From NCBI RefSeq assembly GCF_014633365.1, contig NC_068342.1, positions 2,218,622 through 2,282,621 of the forward strand: 64,000 bases of DNA, in the 5' to 3' direction. Each line of letters starts with the position of its first letter. Position 1 is the stretch's first letter. The notes under the pieces are model-generated. The model saw only the letters and a program-made list of their open reading frames with translations, was not told where the DNA came from and did not search any database. This document shows positions 11,075 through 23,822 of the stretch, one piece after another. The translations under genes were made by a program, and so were the position numbers. The DNA comes from Diospyros lotus. Its lineage: Eukaryota > Streptophyta > Magnoliopsida > Ericales > Ebenaceae.

Positions 11075-12590
11075 TACGGCGAGGAAGATGGACGCAGTTG
11101 GGGGAGAACCGAGAAGAAACGTGTGGTCGTGGACGCAGCAAGTAGCAAGCTCTCCGCGTCCTTCGGGGAGAGGGCTGTAACGAGCGGTAGAGGACGAGAC
11201 GCGTGGCAATCCTTATTCCGTGTTTATTTAAATTTTTTTTATTTTAATTATACTTTAAAATTTATATTTTAAACTCAATATAACTCGTGTTCTTTTACAT
11301 ATCATAAATTAAATTTTTCGTTATTTTTATATATAAAGAATAAAAAATTAATTAATTTAATTTTTTTTATACATCAAAATATAATAATTAAATTAATTCA
11401 AAATTATAATTAAAAGAACGAAAATTTTAAATTACTACATATTAAAAAACAGTAGTTAAATTAATTTAAAAATATAAATAAAAAATGTAATTAAAATAAA
11501 AAAAATACAAATAACTACACAAAAAATTATAAAATTACATGAAGAAAATATGAATTTGGGCGGCGTCAAGTGAATTGGCGACGGTCAAGATTGTGGGCGG
11601 GTCAGTGGGGGCGTGGGCGGCAACTGACAAAGCATGTTTGTTCTGTTTTAAAGAGATATCAAATCAAATAAAGCGGGCGGCCGTCGCCGGTTGAGTAGGC
11701 GAACGCGGGAGATGGGTAATTAAAATGTGAAGAAAGATGATCCAACAAAAGCTTATTAAAATATTATTAAATTTCGAATTCATGAATAACATTTAAATAT
11801 TGTTCAAATAGATAAATCCCTAATTAATCACACTGTTAACCCCACGAGAGAGGGAAAAAAAAAGCTGAAAAAATAAAATCTCATATATTTATGTTAATTT
11901 TGTTGACAAATTTTATATGTGGTTATGATTCAAGTCTTGATTTCTATTTCTTTCAAAATTGAAGCAAGCACCCATCTATCTACTCATGTATGCTGTCGGG
12001 TAAAAAATAGCAATACATCCATCCTCAAACCAGGACAAAGATTTGAAGTATCAGATGAATAAAATCTTATTATTCACGGGTTAGCAGCACACACTGACGC
12101 GGTTTTTGTGGGCTATATCAAATGAATGATCTGATTCGAAGTCCACATGAAGCTTTAACCTCAGGCCCCCTACCCCTCCGATTGCTGGGGCAAATGAGCC
12201 ATCGACAAGGACCAACAACCCTTCAAAAAATTATCTGGAATTTATATCGAGCAGACAAGGCAAAAATAGAAAGATTATGACAGCACACCTTTACTACAAG
12301 GACCAACAACAACCCTTCAAGAATATACTAAAGAGTAGGGAGGAAAGAGGATGCATCAATCACAAGTACTGGCTGCAAACTTTAAATGGTTACACAAAAT
12401 AAAAATTAGCCGAGATACACACCAAGAGTTCCACCCAAAAAAGAAGGGAAAAAAAAAGGGCGGGTAGCAACAAAAACATTATACCTAGAAAGAAAACCAA
12501 AAATTGCAATCCTTATTGAAATTAAACCCTTTACAAACAGTTTTTCTTTACCACAAAAATGAGTTTTACCACAAGTCCTCAATTGTTTGC
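11075..12590. other. intergenic region between CYTC and the 7TM gene
   Basis: The first part, to about 11220, is the GC-richer promoter flank of cytochrome c. From 11225 to 11530 it is an AT-rich foldback. A short GC-rich patch follows at 11560-11710 (GGGCGGCGTCAAGTG, GGGCGGCCGTCGCCGG). The rest, from roughly 12160, is probably the 3' UTR of the minus-strand 7TM gene. It contains a direct repeat of AAGGACCAACAACCCTTC (12208 and about 12298). No other gene is seen. Confidence 0.5.
11225..11530. repeat. AT-rich foldback repeat
   Basis: The left arm (near 11230, TTTTATTTTAATTATACTTT) and the right arm (near 11455-11510, with AATTAAAATAAAAAAAATAC) are inverted relatives. The same words build the foldback at 37920-38280, so this is a dispersed family. 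No coding content; the ends are not defined. Confidence 0.5.
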
Positions 12591-12592
12591 TT

Positions 12593-13795
12593 TTATATTC
12601 CATGAACTTGCGTAGGAGGGGTCATAGGCCAGCCGAGAAGTTGGGGTGAGCCTGGTGGGGTGGAATGCTGACTAGAAGAAAGAAGACTTAGTTCCACAAA
12701 CTCCCTGGAGGTTTCATCTTTCTCCATGGCCCGAAAAGAAATGGATCCACGCTTTGCCGAACTACTAGATCTTCTCCCAGGACTTTCCACAATTTCATCC
12801 AAAGGGCTTTGGTTAGCTATTAGCGAAATAGTATCATTCTGTTGATCACTAATCCTTCTATTAGCCTCTATGTCGCGCACGTTCCTCAAGGCTAAAGAAT
12901 CTGCAACTGGGCAGATGACAAGCACGCGAATACCTAACCCAGCACAACATAAAAGGGATAGGAAAGCTAAGAAAGCAAGAGTTTCAAACAGAATTTGTTC
13001 TGGGCTAGATAAAACAGATAGACCAAGCAACAGAACCCTCAACGGGAAAAAACCAGCAGCAGCAAATATCAATGTGTATACTCTCCTTTGCATACCCTTA
13101 TTAATGACCAAATTTAGAATCCGCCTCCCAAGCCAGAACAAGTAGGCAGTTAGGATGATAACAAAAACACCAAGGAAAATGGTACTCAGTAAAGGGTAGG
13201 TGCAGAGGGCCACATCATCTTGGTTACTTTTCTTAGATACAGCTGCTGTACTTGTGAAATAATGCGGTAATTTGTGCACGTGACTCTGCCCCTTGTTAAA
13301 TTGTGGTCCCATGACAATAATAATGAGCTGGAGTATAAAAACTGGGAGGCAATACAGGAGAACATAACCTGCTGTCTTTCCATTCCATTTTTGATTCAGT
13401 GGCCCTGACTCGGCCTTCTGTAAGGATGCCCGAATAAGAAACACAAGAGTGAGAAACAGGCAAGGTTCTGCAAACCCCAGGTTTGACAGTATGTAACATT
13501 TGCAAACAGTTTCCTGCCATTTCACGTTAAGAGCATCCAACACTCTGCCCTCCTTCCTCAACAAATTTAACCGAACAATCTCACCAAACCCCCACCAGAT
13601 TGCAAACAGGACAAATGTAATCCGAATGACCCAAGGGCCACCAAAATAACTTAGCTGAATAAAACCTTGACCATGGATGAGAGATCGGAAGTAGAAGGTA
13701 TACAGAATGCAGAACAGACCAAGAAGAACCAAAACAGCAACAAGACAAATTGTCACCACACCAAGTGCATCAGCAGCAAATCTCGTCAGGGGCAT
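12593..13795 (-). CDS. seven-transmembrane protein, 400 aa, plant family of unknown function
   Basis: The coding sequence is a single exon. From the first in-frame ATG (13795, MPLTRFAADALG) there are seven hydrophobic spans: about residues 7-32, 55-75, 100-122, 140-163, 197-225, 237-260 and 268-295. A cytoplasm-like tail of about 100 residues follows, rich in Ser and Arg (GRRSSSSAKRG) and ending in a Pro-rich HSTPPGSPQ segment that looks suited to phosphorylation. The topology recalls plant GPCR-like candidates, but I do not recognise a named family and assign no function. The open frame extends seven codons further upstream without an ATG, so an upstream exon supplying a different start cannot be excluded. 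A likely leader exon (from about 16180 to 16022) ends with CCCG/GTAAGC and would splice to an acceptor at 13826, giving a 2.2-kb leader intron. Confidence 0.85.
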   Translation of the reverse strand: MPLTRFAADALGVVTICLVAVLVLLGLFCILYTFYFRSLIHGQGFIQLSYFGGPWVIRITFVLFAIWWGFGEIVRLNLLRKEGRVLDALNVKWQETVCKCYILSNLGFAEPCLFLTLVFLIRASLQKAESGPLNQKWNGKTAGYVLLYCLPVFILQLIIIVMGPQFNKGQSHVHKLPHYFTSTAAVSKKSNQDDVALCTYPLLSTIFLGVFVIILTAYLFWLGRRILNLVINKGMQRRVYTLIFAAAGFFPLRVLLLGLSVLSSPEQILFETLAFLAFLSLLCCAGLGIRVLVICPVADSLALRNVRDIEANRRISDQQNDTISLIANQSPLDEIVESPGRRSSSSAKRGSISFRAMEKDETSREFVELSLLSSSQHSTPPGSPQLLGWPMTPPTQVHGI

Positions 13796-13825
13796 TACCC
13801 AAACCACAAATTCCACGCATGCTCT

Positions 13826-16180
13826 CTGCCAGCATGGATACAGAGAAACCCTCTGATATCTATATGCTTCCTACTAACAAAATAGATCTCAAAGACCAAA
13901 GTTGACCCCTAAACAACCATACACAACAATCACTCAGGTCAATTAAGCAGTAATCCTTTGGCAGGAATCACAAGGCAGGTACCCCCAGTCCACTGAGAGT
14001 AAACAAGTAATCTGCAACTCTACAACCATGGAAACTTCTGAGTGTGTAATTGGCCACAGATGTTGTACTTGGGCTTCAGCTCTTTTATAATATCAGTATA
14101 TTCTACGAATAACATCCATCCAAAGTACAGCAGTGCCTTAACCTGCAAACTTGTGTGCTCAATCCCACATATGTATTCTGATCCTTCGCATTCAGGCTCC
14201 AAAATAGGCCAGCAGCCAGAGAACCTAAAACGTAGTAAGTGCAAATTAAATTAACCACAAGCCAAAAAGGATAAAGGAAGGCAAAAAGGGAAAGGAAATG
14301 TAGTAACAAAAGGCAGGTCATAAAAATCTAGCACATGGTCACAATATACCTAAATCAACAATATGACATCATAGTTCTATTGCAATTATTAAACCTCGCG
14401 TATGTGTATAGACTAAAAAACTAAATATACAGAAATTCTAGCACAAATTATCACAGAACCTATAATTTTTAGTAGCAACTTAAGAATCTTTAAATCAAAT
14501 TAAATTTTATAAGTATTAATATTATTTTTAATTTGTTTCATGGACAATAAATTCGGCTGGTCGCACCTAGAAGGCTTGTTTTGGGCTAGGAATTTAATCT
14601 CTCTGTACACCATGCAGCAAGAAACCACGAAGGTATATATTCATATTTGTTCCAGTTGAAGTGCAGGAATCATTATCGTCAACAAAGCAAACCACATTGA
14701 CCAACTAGGGAGAACACGTAGTTCTCATAACAAGGTCATCACGCTTTGAAACATTTAACCTTAGCTTCCATAACAAGGTCATCCCACGTTGTTTTGACAC
14801 ATACACAATATCAAACCATCTAAAATAACAAAGGTTAACTACCTGGACCCCTCTAAGACCTAGTCTCACTTTACACCTACACCACATTAACTGGAAAGGC
14901 CACACTAAATGAGAAGAGGGGCTCTTCTCATTTAGCAAACGAATATGAAATGACAAAAAAGCCCTGCCTTCTGATCTAAGTTGCCAATCCTGTTTTCCCA
15001 GCACCATCACCTATTTCTTGCCCCACTCAATCATATCCCCAGGTCTCTCGTGTATCCTCAAGTTAGCTCTCCTCATTTGTATGCCAGGTCAATTCATAGT
15101 TGGCAGTGTCTCATCTACAAGGGACAAACAAACTTGTAGACAGAATAACAGGTTACCTTTAAAATTTTCACTTCTTTAACAACCGATTTCAAAACAAATG
15201 GGAACAGACCTATTTGGTTGTAGAAATTAAAAATACATATAGCACGCACAACAGAGGCAACGTTTAGAACCCATGCCAATTAACAAAACCCATCAGTTCA
15301 AAACATCTATATAACAGGTGTCAATAACAAACCCCAATTATCCCCTACCAACCCCCACCCCCCCCACCCCCAAAGTGATTTGAGTTATGTGAAGCCTGTC
15401 CAAGCCGAGCACAAACAGAGGACATGAGGTATTCCCTTCACCTCAGAATCCAGTTTTCATTCAAATGCCTCTACAACACAATCATCCCGTGAGAGAAAGG
15501 GTTGCACGTCCAAATCCTAAGATTGCCTATGCCAGATCAATCCACAACGGCTCCCTGCCAACACTCTGGAACAAACAATATCCAGACCAGATCCACATAT
15601 ATGCACGTAAGATACATATTCAACAACCAGAAGCTTAATCGGCTTATGCACATAAACATCAATGACAAATGCATATAATCTTTCAATTCATCTCCCTCCC
15701 AATTCCGAACAACATGTAATTCTCTCTTTTCTGAAACGTAAGTTGATGGGACTAAGACTGGAGTCACTTTTTTGGAGGAAAATCTCAATTAGGAATTCAT
15801 ACGACCAACCTATGCACCAACAATATTGTCCGAAAAACTCAATCAACTACAAATCCTCCTAATTAACAAACGCGACGCCCAAACAAACACGCAGACAGCC
15901 ATGTCTATTGCAAACAACCACAAGCAATGTCAAATCCAACAGTTTCTCAACAGTTCGACAGAAGCAAACACCACAAAGAAAACGCAGAACAAGGCGAAAA
16001 GGACATCAGGAGAGAGCTTACGGGACAGGGAAGGCCGATCTGTTAAGCTCCAGCGACCAATCTCCGAGGCGGCAGAGCAGGTGGAAAACCCTAGGAGAGA
16101 GAAAATGCTTTGACACAAATAGAGAAGGAAAGAGAACACAGAAGAGAGAGAGAGAGAGAGAGAGAGACAATAAGAGCTAA
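13826..16180 (-). other. 5' leader of the 7TM gene: non-coding exon and 2.2-kb intron
   Basis: On the minus strand, a CT-rich leader (the (CT)n run at 16142-16168, then CTAGGGTTTTCC) ends at a good donor, GTAAGC, whose GT is at 16021-16020. The proposed acceptor AG is at 13827-13826 after TTTCTCTGTATCC. The intron holds no recognisable coding sequence; it contains a C-rich run at 15351-15371. Intron-containing leaders are common in plant membrane-protein genes. Confidence 0.55.
16142..16168. repeat. (GA)n microsatellite
   Basis: An uninterrupted GA dinucleotide run on the plus strand (CT on the transcribed strand), just upstream of or within the leader exon of the 7TM gene. Such runs are frequent near plant transcription starts and vary in length. 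Confidence 0.85.
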
Positions 16181-16449
16181 GGAAATTAGAGAGAGAGACA
16201 GGGAGAGGGGCACTTTGTTGATGACAGGCTGTCTCCAGCAAATAAACCAACAAAAGTAAGATTATTTTGAAAGTGAGATTAGGGGAAAGACAGGCTGTAC
16301 ACAGCAGGGACAGTCCGAGCCTCTTGCTTCGGGAGTTCGGGTGCCAAAACGAGCCTACGTGGCAGTCGGCGTACTCTGGTGAATGTTGGAACGAGTTTTG
16401 TTCATCCAAACTCCAGCTCTTGGTAAGTACTATGGTCCAGCCACTGATA

Positions 16450-18600
16450 TTATGACACGTGTTTTTGTATTATATGGATTTTTATTTTTTTATAAATCAT
16501 CAGAATTAATCAAACTGTTAATTTAATTTGTAGCATTGTTTTTGTATTACTGCAAATTAGTTATCTTAAGGGTAATAATTAAGTAATAATAAATATATAT
16601 TATTTTTAATATTTAAATAATTTTATTAATTAAATAAATAATTCAAAACACAATATATTTTTTTCTTACCTGATTAATGTTAAATAGCATTCAATTTAGT
16701 TTGTTTTTCCCTTTTTTTTCAGCATATCAAATTACACTTATAATTAAAATATATATATGATATACAAATTTAACATGATTTCATACCTGTCATCATCTAT
16801 ATTCAATTACTCATATTTTAAATTATTCATACTTTGAATACCTTATAACTAGATCATCTCATCATTTATCGTAAATATGTCAGGCATAAAACTCAAAATA
16901 TGTGCTAAGAAGAGTGGCACTTGCACAACATGACAACTATCAAGGCCAAAGGTTCCAACAAAAGTACCAAAGAGCCCAAAACTAGGAAAATGAACACCAT
17001 TGCATTAAATGGTTCATAGTTTACCAGTCAATCATCCATATTATAGTTTTTGAATGAATAAATTTAAAAACCATTATGAGATTCAATTTTTACACCGATA
17101 AAGCACATCCCATGGAGCCTCTACAGAAGCTAAATATCACAATATTAATGAAAGAGAGACTCATCAAGTATCACTAAAAGACAATTTTTAACCGAGAGAA
17201 AATATTATAACCTCTTGTTCTCGTCAAAATAAATCTTATCTCCTTAGCCAAAGTGGCATAACACTTAATCTTTGGTTTTCCTTTACCTTTTTATTTTATT
17301 TTCTTTTTTCTTTTTAAGGTAAAGTAACTGGTGAAAGGAAGCACCCAAAGGGTCCAGAAAAAGCAGACTTGCAAGCAAGCAAACAAACAAACAAAGACAT
17401 GTATTCCACTGAGCTACATCCATTTATGCAGAGGAATAGCTCATTGCAGCTGGCAGCAAGAAAGTTCTGGCTGTAACATACAGCAAGGGAACACAAATAA
17501 ATACAATAAAAATGGTAGCAACTAGCAAGAAGGCAGTAATGTTGAGCTTCAGGTGCAGCCTGGCAACAGCACAAGCTGATTAAGAGCAGACAAGTCATCC
17601 TTCTAAGATCCCAAAAATAGGACAGACAGAAGCAAACTAACTACATATAATCTCCTTGAAATCCTTTTGATAGGTTTAAGGGCATAAAAGCCATCCATAG
17701 TGATATCTGTAGCAAATACAGTGCCCCAGCTTAAGCAATTAGGCTGAGCAATCCACACAGGGGTATGCTTCCCCTTAGATACCATCCAAATTTTCTCTAG
17801 CTTTCAAGGATTTCCAGGGCAGGGGGATGAGCATCCTCATTACAGCTATGACAGACACCTGGAAGAACAAATTTCTCCATCCTAGCCATTCAAATCAGAC
17901 TATAAGGAAGACATTCATCCATGGGTTCTAATAATTGTAGGTTGGAACTATAATTGTGTTCTTATGCAGAACAGAATTCAAATTGTTTCTAGATTGAAGT
18001 AGAGGTATTCAGTTGCTGGAAAAGAAAAACTCCAAAATCTAGTCAATGAAAAATTCTCAAAACATTCACTCTAGAATCTAGCTGGAACACTACCTACTTT
18101 TTGAATTGAGGATGTCTAGGGTTCTTCCACCAATTGGACTGAGTAAAAAACCTTCAACTCGAATAAATTATTAAGAGTTGCATAACATGGCCAGAAATAT
18201 GCATGGCTTCAATCTAATAGAAAGTAGGAAGAAGACATTTCGTGCTAACCACATCCTGCAGCAGGCTGCCACATGATGCTTCTGAAAGATTGATTGTCTA
18301 TGGGTGTCCAAGACTAGTTGAACGTCTGATTCCTAATTGAAACATATCAAGATGTCTGAAATCACCGGATCAGATCAAGTTTCCAAGAGAACATATGCAT
18401 GGGAGCAAATCACAGCAGCTTCTGATATCCAAGGCCTGCAGGATTCAACAATGACTCTTGTAACAAGAAAGTTCTTGCTCACCCCTGAAAGAAGATATAT
18501 TTCCAATTAGGTTGCAGAACAATTAGATACCGATATGCTTGCTCGGGGTGTCCTGCAGCCACTCACTTTTGATAGGTCACATAGTGCTTTCTTTAATATT
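16450..18600. other. intergenic region between the 7TM gene and SIRB
   Basis: From 16450 to 17290 the DNA is AT-rich with no gene. From 17314 to 18600 it is less AT-rich and could include the SIRB 3' UTR on the minus strand. Short minus-strand open frames at 17314-17598 and 17603-17785 (HTPVWIAQPNCLSWG) resemble nothing I know and have no start or splice support. No polyadenylation signal stands out. Confidence 0.4.
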
Positions 18601-18608
18601 TCCATTTA

Positions 18609-21600
18609 TCAATAGAGCCGACATTTGTTGGTACCAGCACAAACAGAACACTCATCTACATCTCCAGCTACATGGTCTAAGCAGTGTTTTATTCTATCAT
18701 TCACAACATCCTGCAAAAATCAAACCTTTTACCATTAGAATGGGCTATACAGATACTTGGAACAGTCAACGCAGGTTCCCTACAGTTCAGAGTAACCAGA
18801 AGCTATTGGCAACAGGTACATATAAAAGTTGGTCCAAGAAAGACTACCCTGTCTAAAAAGAGAATGGCTCATTATTGGCAAAATAACCTGTTCTTTGACT
18901 ACTGGTGATGTAAAATAGAAACCAGTTGATTTGAGCAAAAGCAGGTTCTCTGTTTCTGCTACTAGAAAAAGGATTGAAATGATTTCATTGGAGAAAGAAC
19001 AAGAACATGTTAAAACAAGATCCAATGCACAGCATGCTTGCTCTAAAGAGGGAAAGAAGAGCATATGGCTGTCAATAGATGCAATCACAAGTAATATCCA
19101 ATATAGTCTGTGCTTCTAATTGAACTCCATCAAAAAATCTTGGAGACCAAAGTTGGAATAAGTTTTGTACCACAAGTAGTTCATGAAGGCCAAGAGGTGC
19201 AGTTATGATATATGAAACGCCTTGGTGCTCCTTGGCAGCTTCAGCTGTTAAGGAAGGAATGTCCTACAAGAGAACAGAAATTCATTATGCATTTCACAAG
19301 CACAGTGCACTTTTTCTTCCTAGAGCTTTTCAACCATCCTAGATTCCTATGTAATTATCTTATATACGTTATACAACCACACCACATTATAGTCACCACT
19401 TTACCATCTAGTTATCAAAGAGCATAATTATTTGACTTGCCTGGTGCCAATGCCGTCCAGGAAACAAGAAAAATGGGCTTACGATCACACGTTTAGCCCC
19501 TTGTTTAACACACAAGCCAAATGCATCTCTAATTGATGGTTCTGCCAACTCCTAGTGTAAAATAATAGTCATCAAAAAAAAAAGTAAGAATTTAACAGCT
19601 CCAAATAAAACTTGAGGGAAGCCAAGAATTCATAACTTTGCTTAAAAGCCAAAATGCTTAATAATGCAAGCAAGCTGCTCAGACTAAATAAGGATGACAG
19701 AAAGGTGTCAGTTTCAAGTTTCAACTTATCAGAACAAAGAAGTCTCAGATTCTTGTCATTGGAGTAACTTTTCAAGGTTCATTAAAGAACAGATTATGGA
19801 GGTATCTCAAAGGAAGGGGAACAGCATAGCAAGAAAAAGCTGCCCTCAGTGCCTCATAGAGGCACAGCAAGTCAGTAAATTGTTGATCAAGAGCAAAATT
19901 GACTAAGAATTGACATTCCAGATTGATATGAGTTATCCACCATTCCACCTGTCTTTAGCATGACATATAGGTCAAAAGTTAAACTTCCAACTGCTAATTA
20001 CCTTTCTATCAGGAAAAAGTTGCGTCCTAGAATTATTATTAGTATTTCCTTTTAGAAACTCCTTGCTGTAGAATTATGTAGAGGGCCAGAGGACACCTTA
20101 ATTTGCACCAAAGAAGAAATTTGCATAGGAGCTCTTTCAAAAATGTTGTTTGCATAATGGTGACTAGTTTATCAGAGGCAACTTCGATTTTTCTAATGCC
20201 TCCAGCATGGCCCCTCTAAAACATCCTCTCTGGTTGTTGTTACAACCTCCCTTCAGATTGGAAGTCTGGAAAACATTGACTACCTAGTGGTATTTGCAGA
20301 ATTTCAATAACACAAAGCAACCATTCCACTGCTAACATTAATTTGGAACAAACAGGAACGGCTTTTTGATAAGTTTGCTTTCATATCCACACCTTGACAT
20401 TTTCAGTAATAAAAGGGATCCCCAGTGTAGGAGGCTTCCTGCTTTGCAATAAATGAGCATAACTAAGTTGAAGATGTTACAGTAGATATGCAACCATACA
20501 AGAAAAAGGAAAAAATTAGGAATAAGATTATTCATAATTAGATTTCAGTGGCACCTATCAAAGATGAGATGCGAGACAGGAATTTAAGATGCTTTGGACA
20601 TATGTAAGATGAAGAAGAATAGACATGCCAGTAAGGAAAGTGGATGGCATAGAAGAAATTTGTAGCTAAAAGATAGAGAGGGACATGATTGGTGAGCGAG
20701 AGAACATAGTGGAAAAGTCTTAAGCGTGATATGGTAAATAATGGCCTTACAAAATATATGATCATGATGTCATTAGTGACCATATAATGAAAAATTCCTG
20801 AAATAATAACTAGCAGGACAAAATATGCCATCTGGTTCAAACACGACTAGGGTTAAAAATGATGGATCTATTTTTAGATTCTTTCAATCTTCCCTATATT
20901 CAAGTAAATCTCCACTTTTGACAGATAACTTAAACAAAATCCTCAGTTTATTGCACCTGCTATAATTATTTGTGTTGTGTTCAGCTCCTATGTTTTCCTA
21001 AATCCAAGACACATAAATATTACAAATACTCGTCTTTCTTTTGCTTTTTCCACGCTTTTTTGCATGTGCAAATATAGTACCAAAGAAAAATTACCATATG
21101 AGCAGGCTCTACAATCGGGTAGCCAGTTTTATCTCTAAACATCGCCACAAACTCATCTGAAATCACAAATTTTAATTTCATGAACATCTTAATTCCATAA
21201 ACCAAAAAGTAATCAATGACAAGATTATTGTCGTGACAGCATAAAACAGGAGGAGGAATAGTTTATCTCACCTAGCATGAGATTGGATTCCTTCCGACGC
21301 GAACCATGGTCCACAATGACCACACCATCTCTGTCTCCAATCCTGTAAGTCTGACTAAACCCACCATTTCCAGTGGCCAAACATAAAGTTGATGGATGTC
21401 TGCTTTTGTTAGGATATATATGTGGTTTCACTTGGCTCTTAAGTACCCATTTAGTATTTCTTTCAGGTTCACTTATAGGCCTTCAATTGTGAAAAGACCA
21501 AAGCAATCAATTACTCAAAGCACGAATAACAAAGCATGGAAAATAAAATTAAAAATTAAAGTCATAGAAGAAACCAAAAAAGCTTGATGGACATTTGCTT

Positions 21601-21820
21601 TCAACTTAGAATTAAGGTTTACTAAGTTTGCAATCATTAACATTTTGAGACCAAATGCTGAAGGAAGGAAAAGTGAAACCAAATTTAAGAAGCATCTAAA
21701 ATGGTGATGAAGAAAACCATGTTCTTCTGCTTCACACATACAAATATATGTGAACAAAGAAAACTATAAGTACCTTTTACCAGTAAATCGATAAGTAAAA
21801 GACGATGACTCCACTGACAT
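18609..21820 (-). CDS. SIRB: sirohydrochlorin ferrochelatase, chloroplast, 207 aa, six coding exons
   Basis: Inserts Fe2+ into sirohydrochlorin, the last step of siroheme synthesis for plastid sulfite and nitrite reductases. Coding exons: 21820-21774, 21480-21272, 21156-21095, 19551-19441, 19263-19171 and 18710-18609 (624 nt with stop); the frame is continuous. Residues 1 to about 64 look like a transit peptide (Ser/Thr/Lys/Arg-rich). The CbiX/SirB core then has DHGSRRKESN with His74, VEPAHMELAEPSI with His105, and VIVSPFFLFPGRHWHQDIP. The C-terminus has Cys195, Cys198 and Cys204 (DECSVCAGTNKC), matching the Cys-rich tail linked to the [2Fe-2S] cluster of plant SirB. The ATG at 21820 is the first ATG in the inferred transcript: the exon part 21930-21821 and the upstream leader exon have none. 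Intron 4, after His-Gln at 19441, starts with GC (AG/GCAAGT) rather than GT. Intron 3 (1.5 kb) is the longest. Confidence 0.93.
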
Positions 21821-22379
21821 TTTTGCGCCCTCTGATGAATTTTTCTGTGGGGTGGCAATGAATTGAATAATTGCAGCTTGCAATTTAGTGCACCAGCAAT
21901 CGGTGCAAATAATATGATCTGGCAACTTTCCTGTTAGACAAACAAATAAACAAATGTGAAGTCACAAATTATTTTGAAAAATATGATAAATTTTCTTCCA
22001 TGGACAACTCATATCAAATTAAAGTCTTAGCCCCAATCCAATTTTTTCGTTCGCCCAAATTACCCTAACACTTAACATTTTGATTAGTCATTACCGTATT
22101 GCTGTCTCAAACAAAAACCTCTAGATAGTTTAGGAATATCAACCAACGGCATGTAGAATTTTGAGTCAGAATTTTTCTTTTCTTGAGCATTTTAACAAAC
22201 AACTCATCAGCAATCTTTTGGAATACCTCAACAAACAACGAATCGCCCAACTTAGATATTCTAGATAGCCCAAAAAAGTCAACTAAACTCGGCATAACAC
22301 AATCAATCACCTGATTCCCCGTCTCCACTCCAGCACCCTTAACTTCGCTTATCCATTTTGGGGATGCCCAATTAGCTAC

Positions 22380-22500
22380 CAAGCCTGCCGTGAAACAGAA
22401 TCGTGGAGGCAGTTGACGAATTGAAGCGGCCGCTGAAAGGGGATGAGGAGAAGGCAGAAGCTACCTCCCGGAAGAGAGGAGATGATGCAGCAGCTTAGTC
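22380..22500 (-). other. SIRB: probable non-coding first exon of SIRB
   Basis: On the minus strand a GC-richer, CT-rich stretch ends at the donor CTTG/GTAGCT (GT at 22379-22378). A matching acceptor, TCTAACAG, precedes 21930. The joined leader contains no ATG before 21820. The transcription start, near 22500, is inferred from the change in composition. Confidence 0.5.
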
Positions 22501-23303
22501 TGTTTTGGGTAAATTACACCGACGGCCCTGAAATTTAGCAAAATTAAAAAAATGGAAAATTGGGCTGAAACGTTTATTAATAAAAAAGGGAAATTTTTGA
22601 TCAACCCAAAGATTCTAATTCTAATTCCAGTTTCAAAAATATCCATTATTCTTTAAATGTAAATATTGAGTTTACCCCTTTTTTAGGGTTTTACATTTTG
22701 GAAAAAATTATTGCATCAAGTGACAATAAAAAAACTTTACCTTTCTTATTCATTATTGTTTGTAATATATTTCTAGAAATTCTCTTGAAAAAGTCATCAT
22801 ACTTAGGAGAAGATATGTAAAGAGGTTCTCCTTAGAGAAAGAGTTATCCTGAACAACATTGTATCTCGTATCTAGAAAAACACTGCACCCCGCACATGTG
22901 TCGCGTGTTCTAGTTAACGACTAGTGACTATAAATAGCGCTCAACCCTTTATATTCGAAGATTATTTTTTCTCATTTTTTTCGACCTTGGGATTTCGGGT
23001 ACTCAACAACACAAGTTCTCTCAAAGAACTACTTTTTTTTTTTGAATGACTCTCAATTGTGTCTTACCATATACTTTTACATAATTTCATTTATATCTGA
23101 TCTTCACCACAATTTCTTTTAATTTAAGTATCAGAAAGTCCATGTGAGAAAAGAAGTCTCTGTGTGCCTTTTGATTTGTTTTCTACATTACAAGTCTTCT
23201 CCAAAGCCCACTTCAATTCTCTCATATAACTATCTCCCATATAATTCTTGTTCTTTCGTTAAATTTTACCAACTTCTAAACTCTCCCTGTGATGTAAATT
23301 TCA

Positions 23304-23822
23304 GGCTGCGTTTTCTTTACTTTTCAATTTTTAGTTTTGAGTTTTGAATTAATTTTTAATTTTTTGTTTTGATAGTCTATTTTAAAAAAAATTGAAAACG
23401 CGTTCTCTTTATAATTTTGAAAAATTATTTCTCAAAATTGAAAATTAGAAAATGCGTTCTTTTTAAAATTTTAAAAATAATTTTTAATGATATTTTATTC
23501 AATAAATTTGATTATTCAATAAATTAGAAATATTTAATGTTAATGTATTCTTTAAAAAATACATACATTTTAAAGTTAATAAATTTGTAATATTTTTTCT
23601 CATTATAATAATAAAATATGAATAAATAAATAAATGTATTTTGAGTTTAGAGTTTGTTTTGGATGAAAACACTCAAAATAAATTTTTGTTATTTTGAATT
23701 TTTTTTTTTTTTTTTTTGTTTTCAAAAATACATTTTTAAAAACAATAAAGAGAACACATTTTCATTATTTTAAAAAATAAAAAACTAAAAATAATTTAAA
23801 AACAATAAAGAAAACGCAATCT
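23304..23822. repeat. foldback MITE-like element
   Basis: The left end reads GCGTTTTCTTTACTTTTCAA. The right end, reversed and complemented, reads GCGTTTTCTTTATTGTTTTT, and both continue into TTTTTAGTTTT arms. Inside are further copies of AAACGCGTTCTCTTTATAA and AAATGCGTTCT, so the structure is nested or multiply duplicated. No coding content; the element type was not resolved. Confidence 0.6.

Noticed and set aside
15930..16409. A 159-codon minus-strand frame next to the 7TM gene
   Set aside because: It lies on the CT-repeat leader and promoter; the Ser/Leu-rich translation comes from the (CT)n run, and the first codon is not a credible start.
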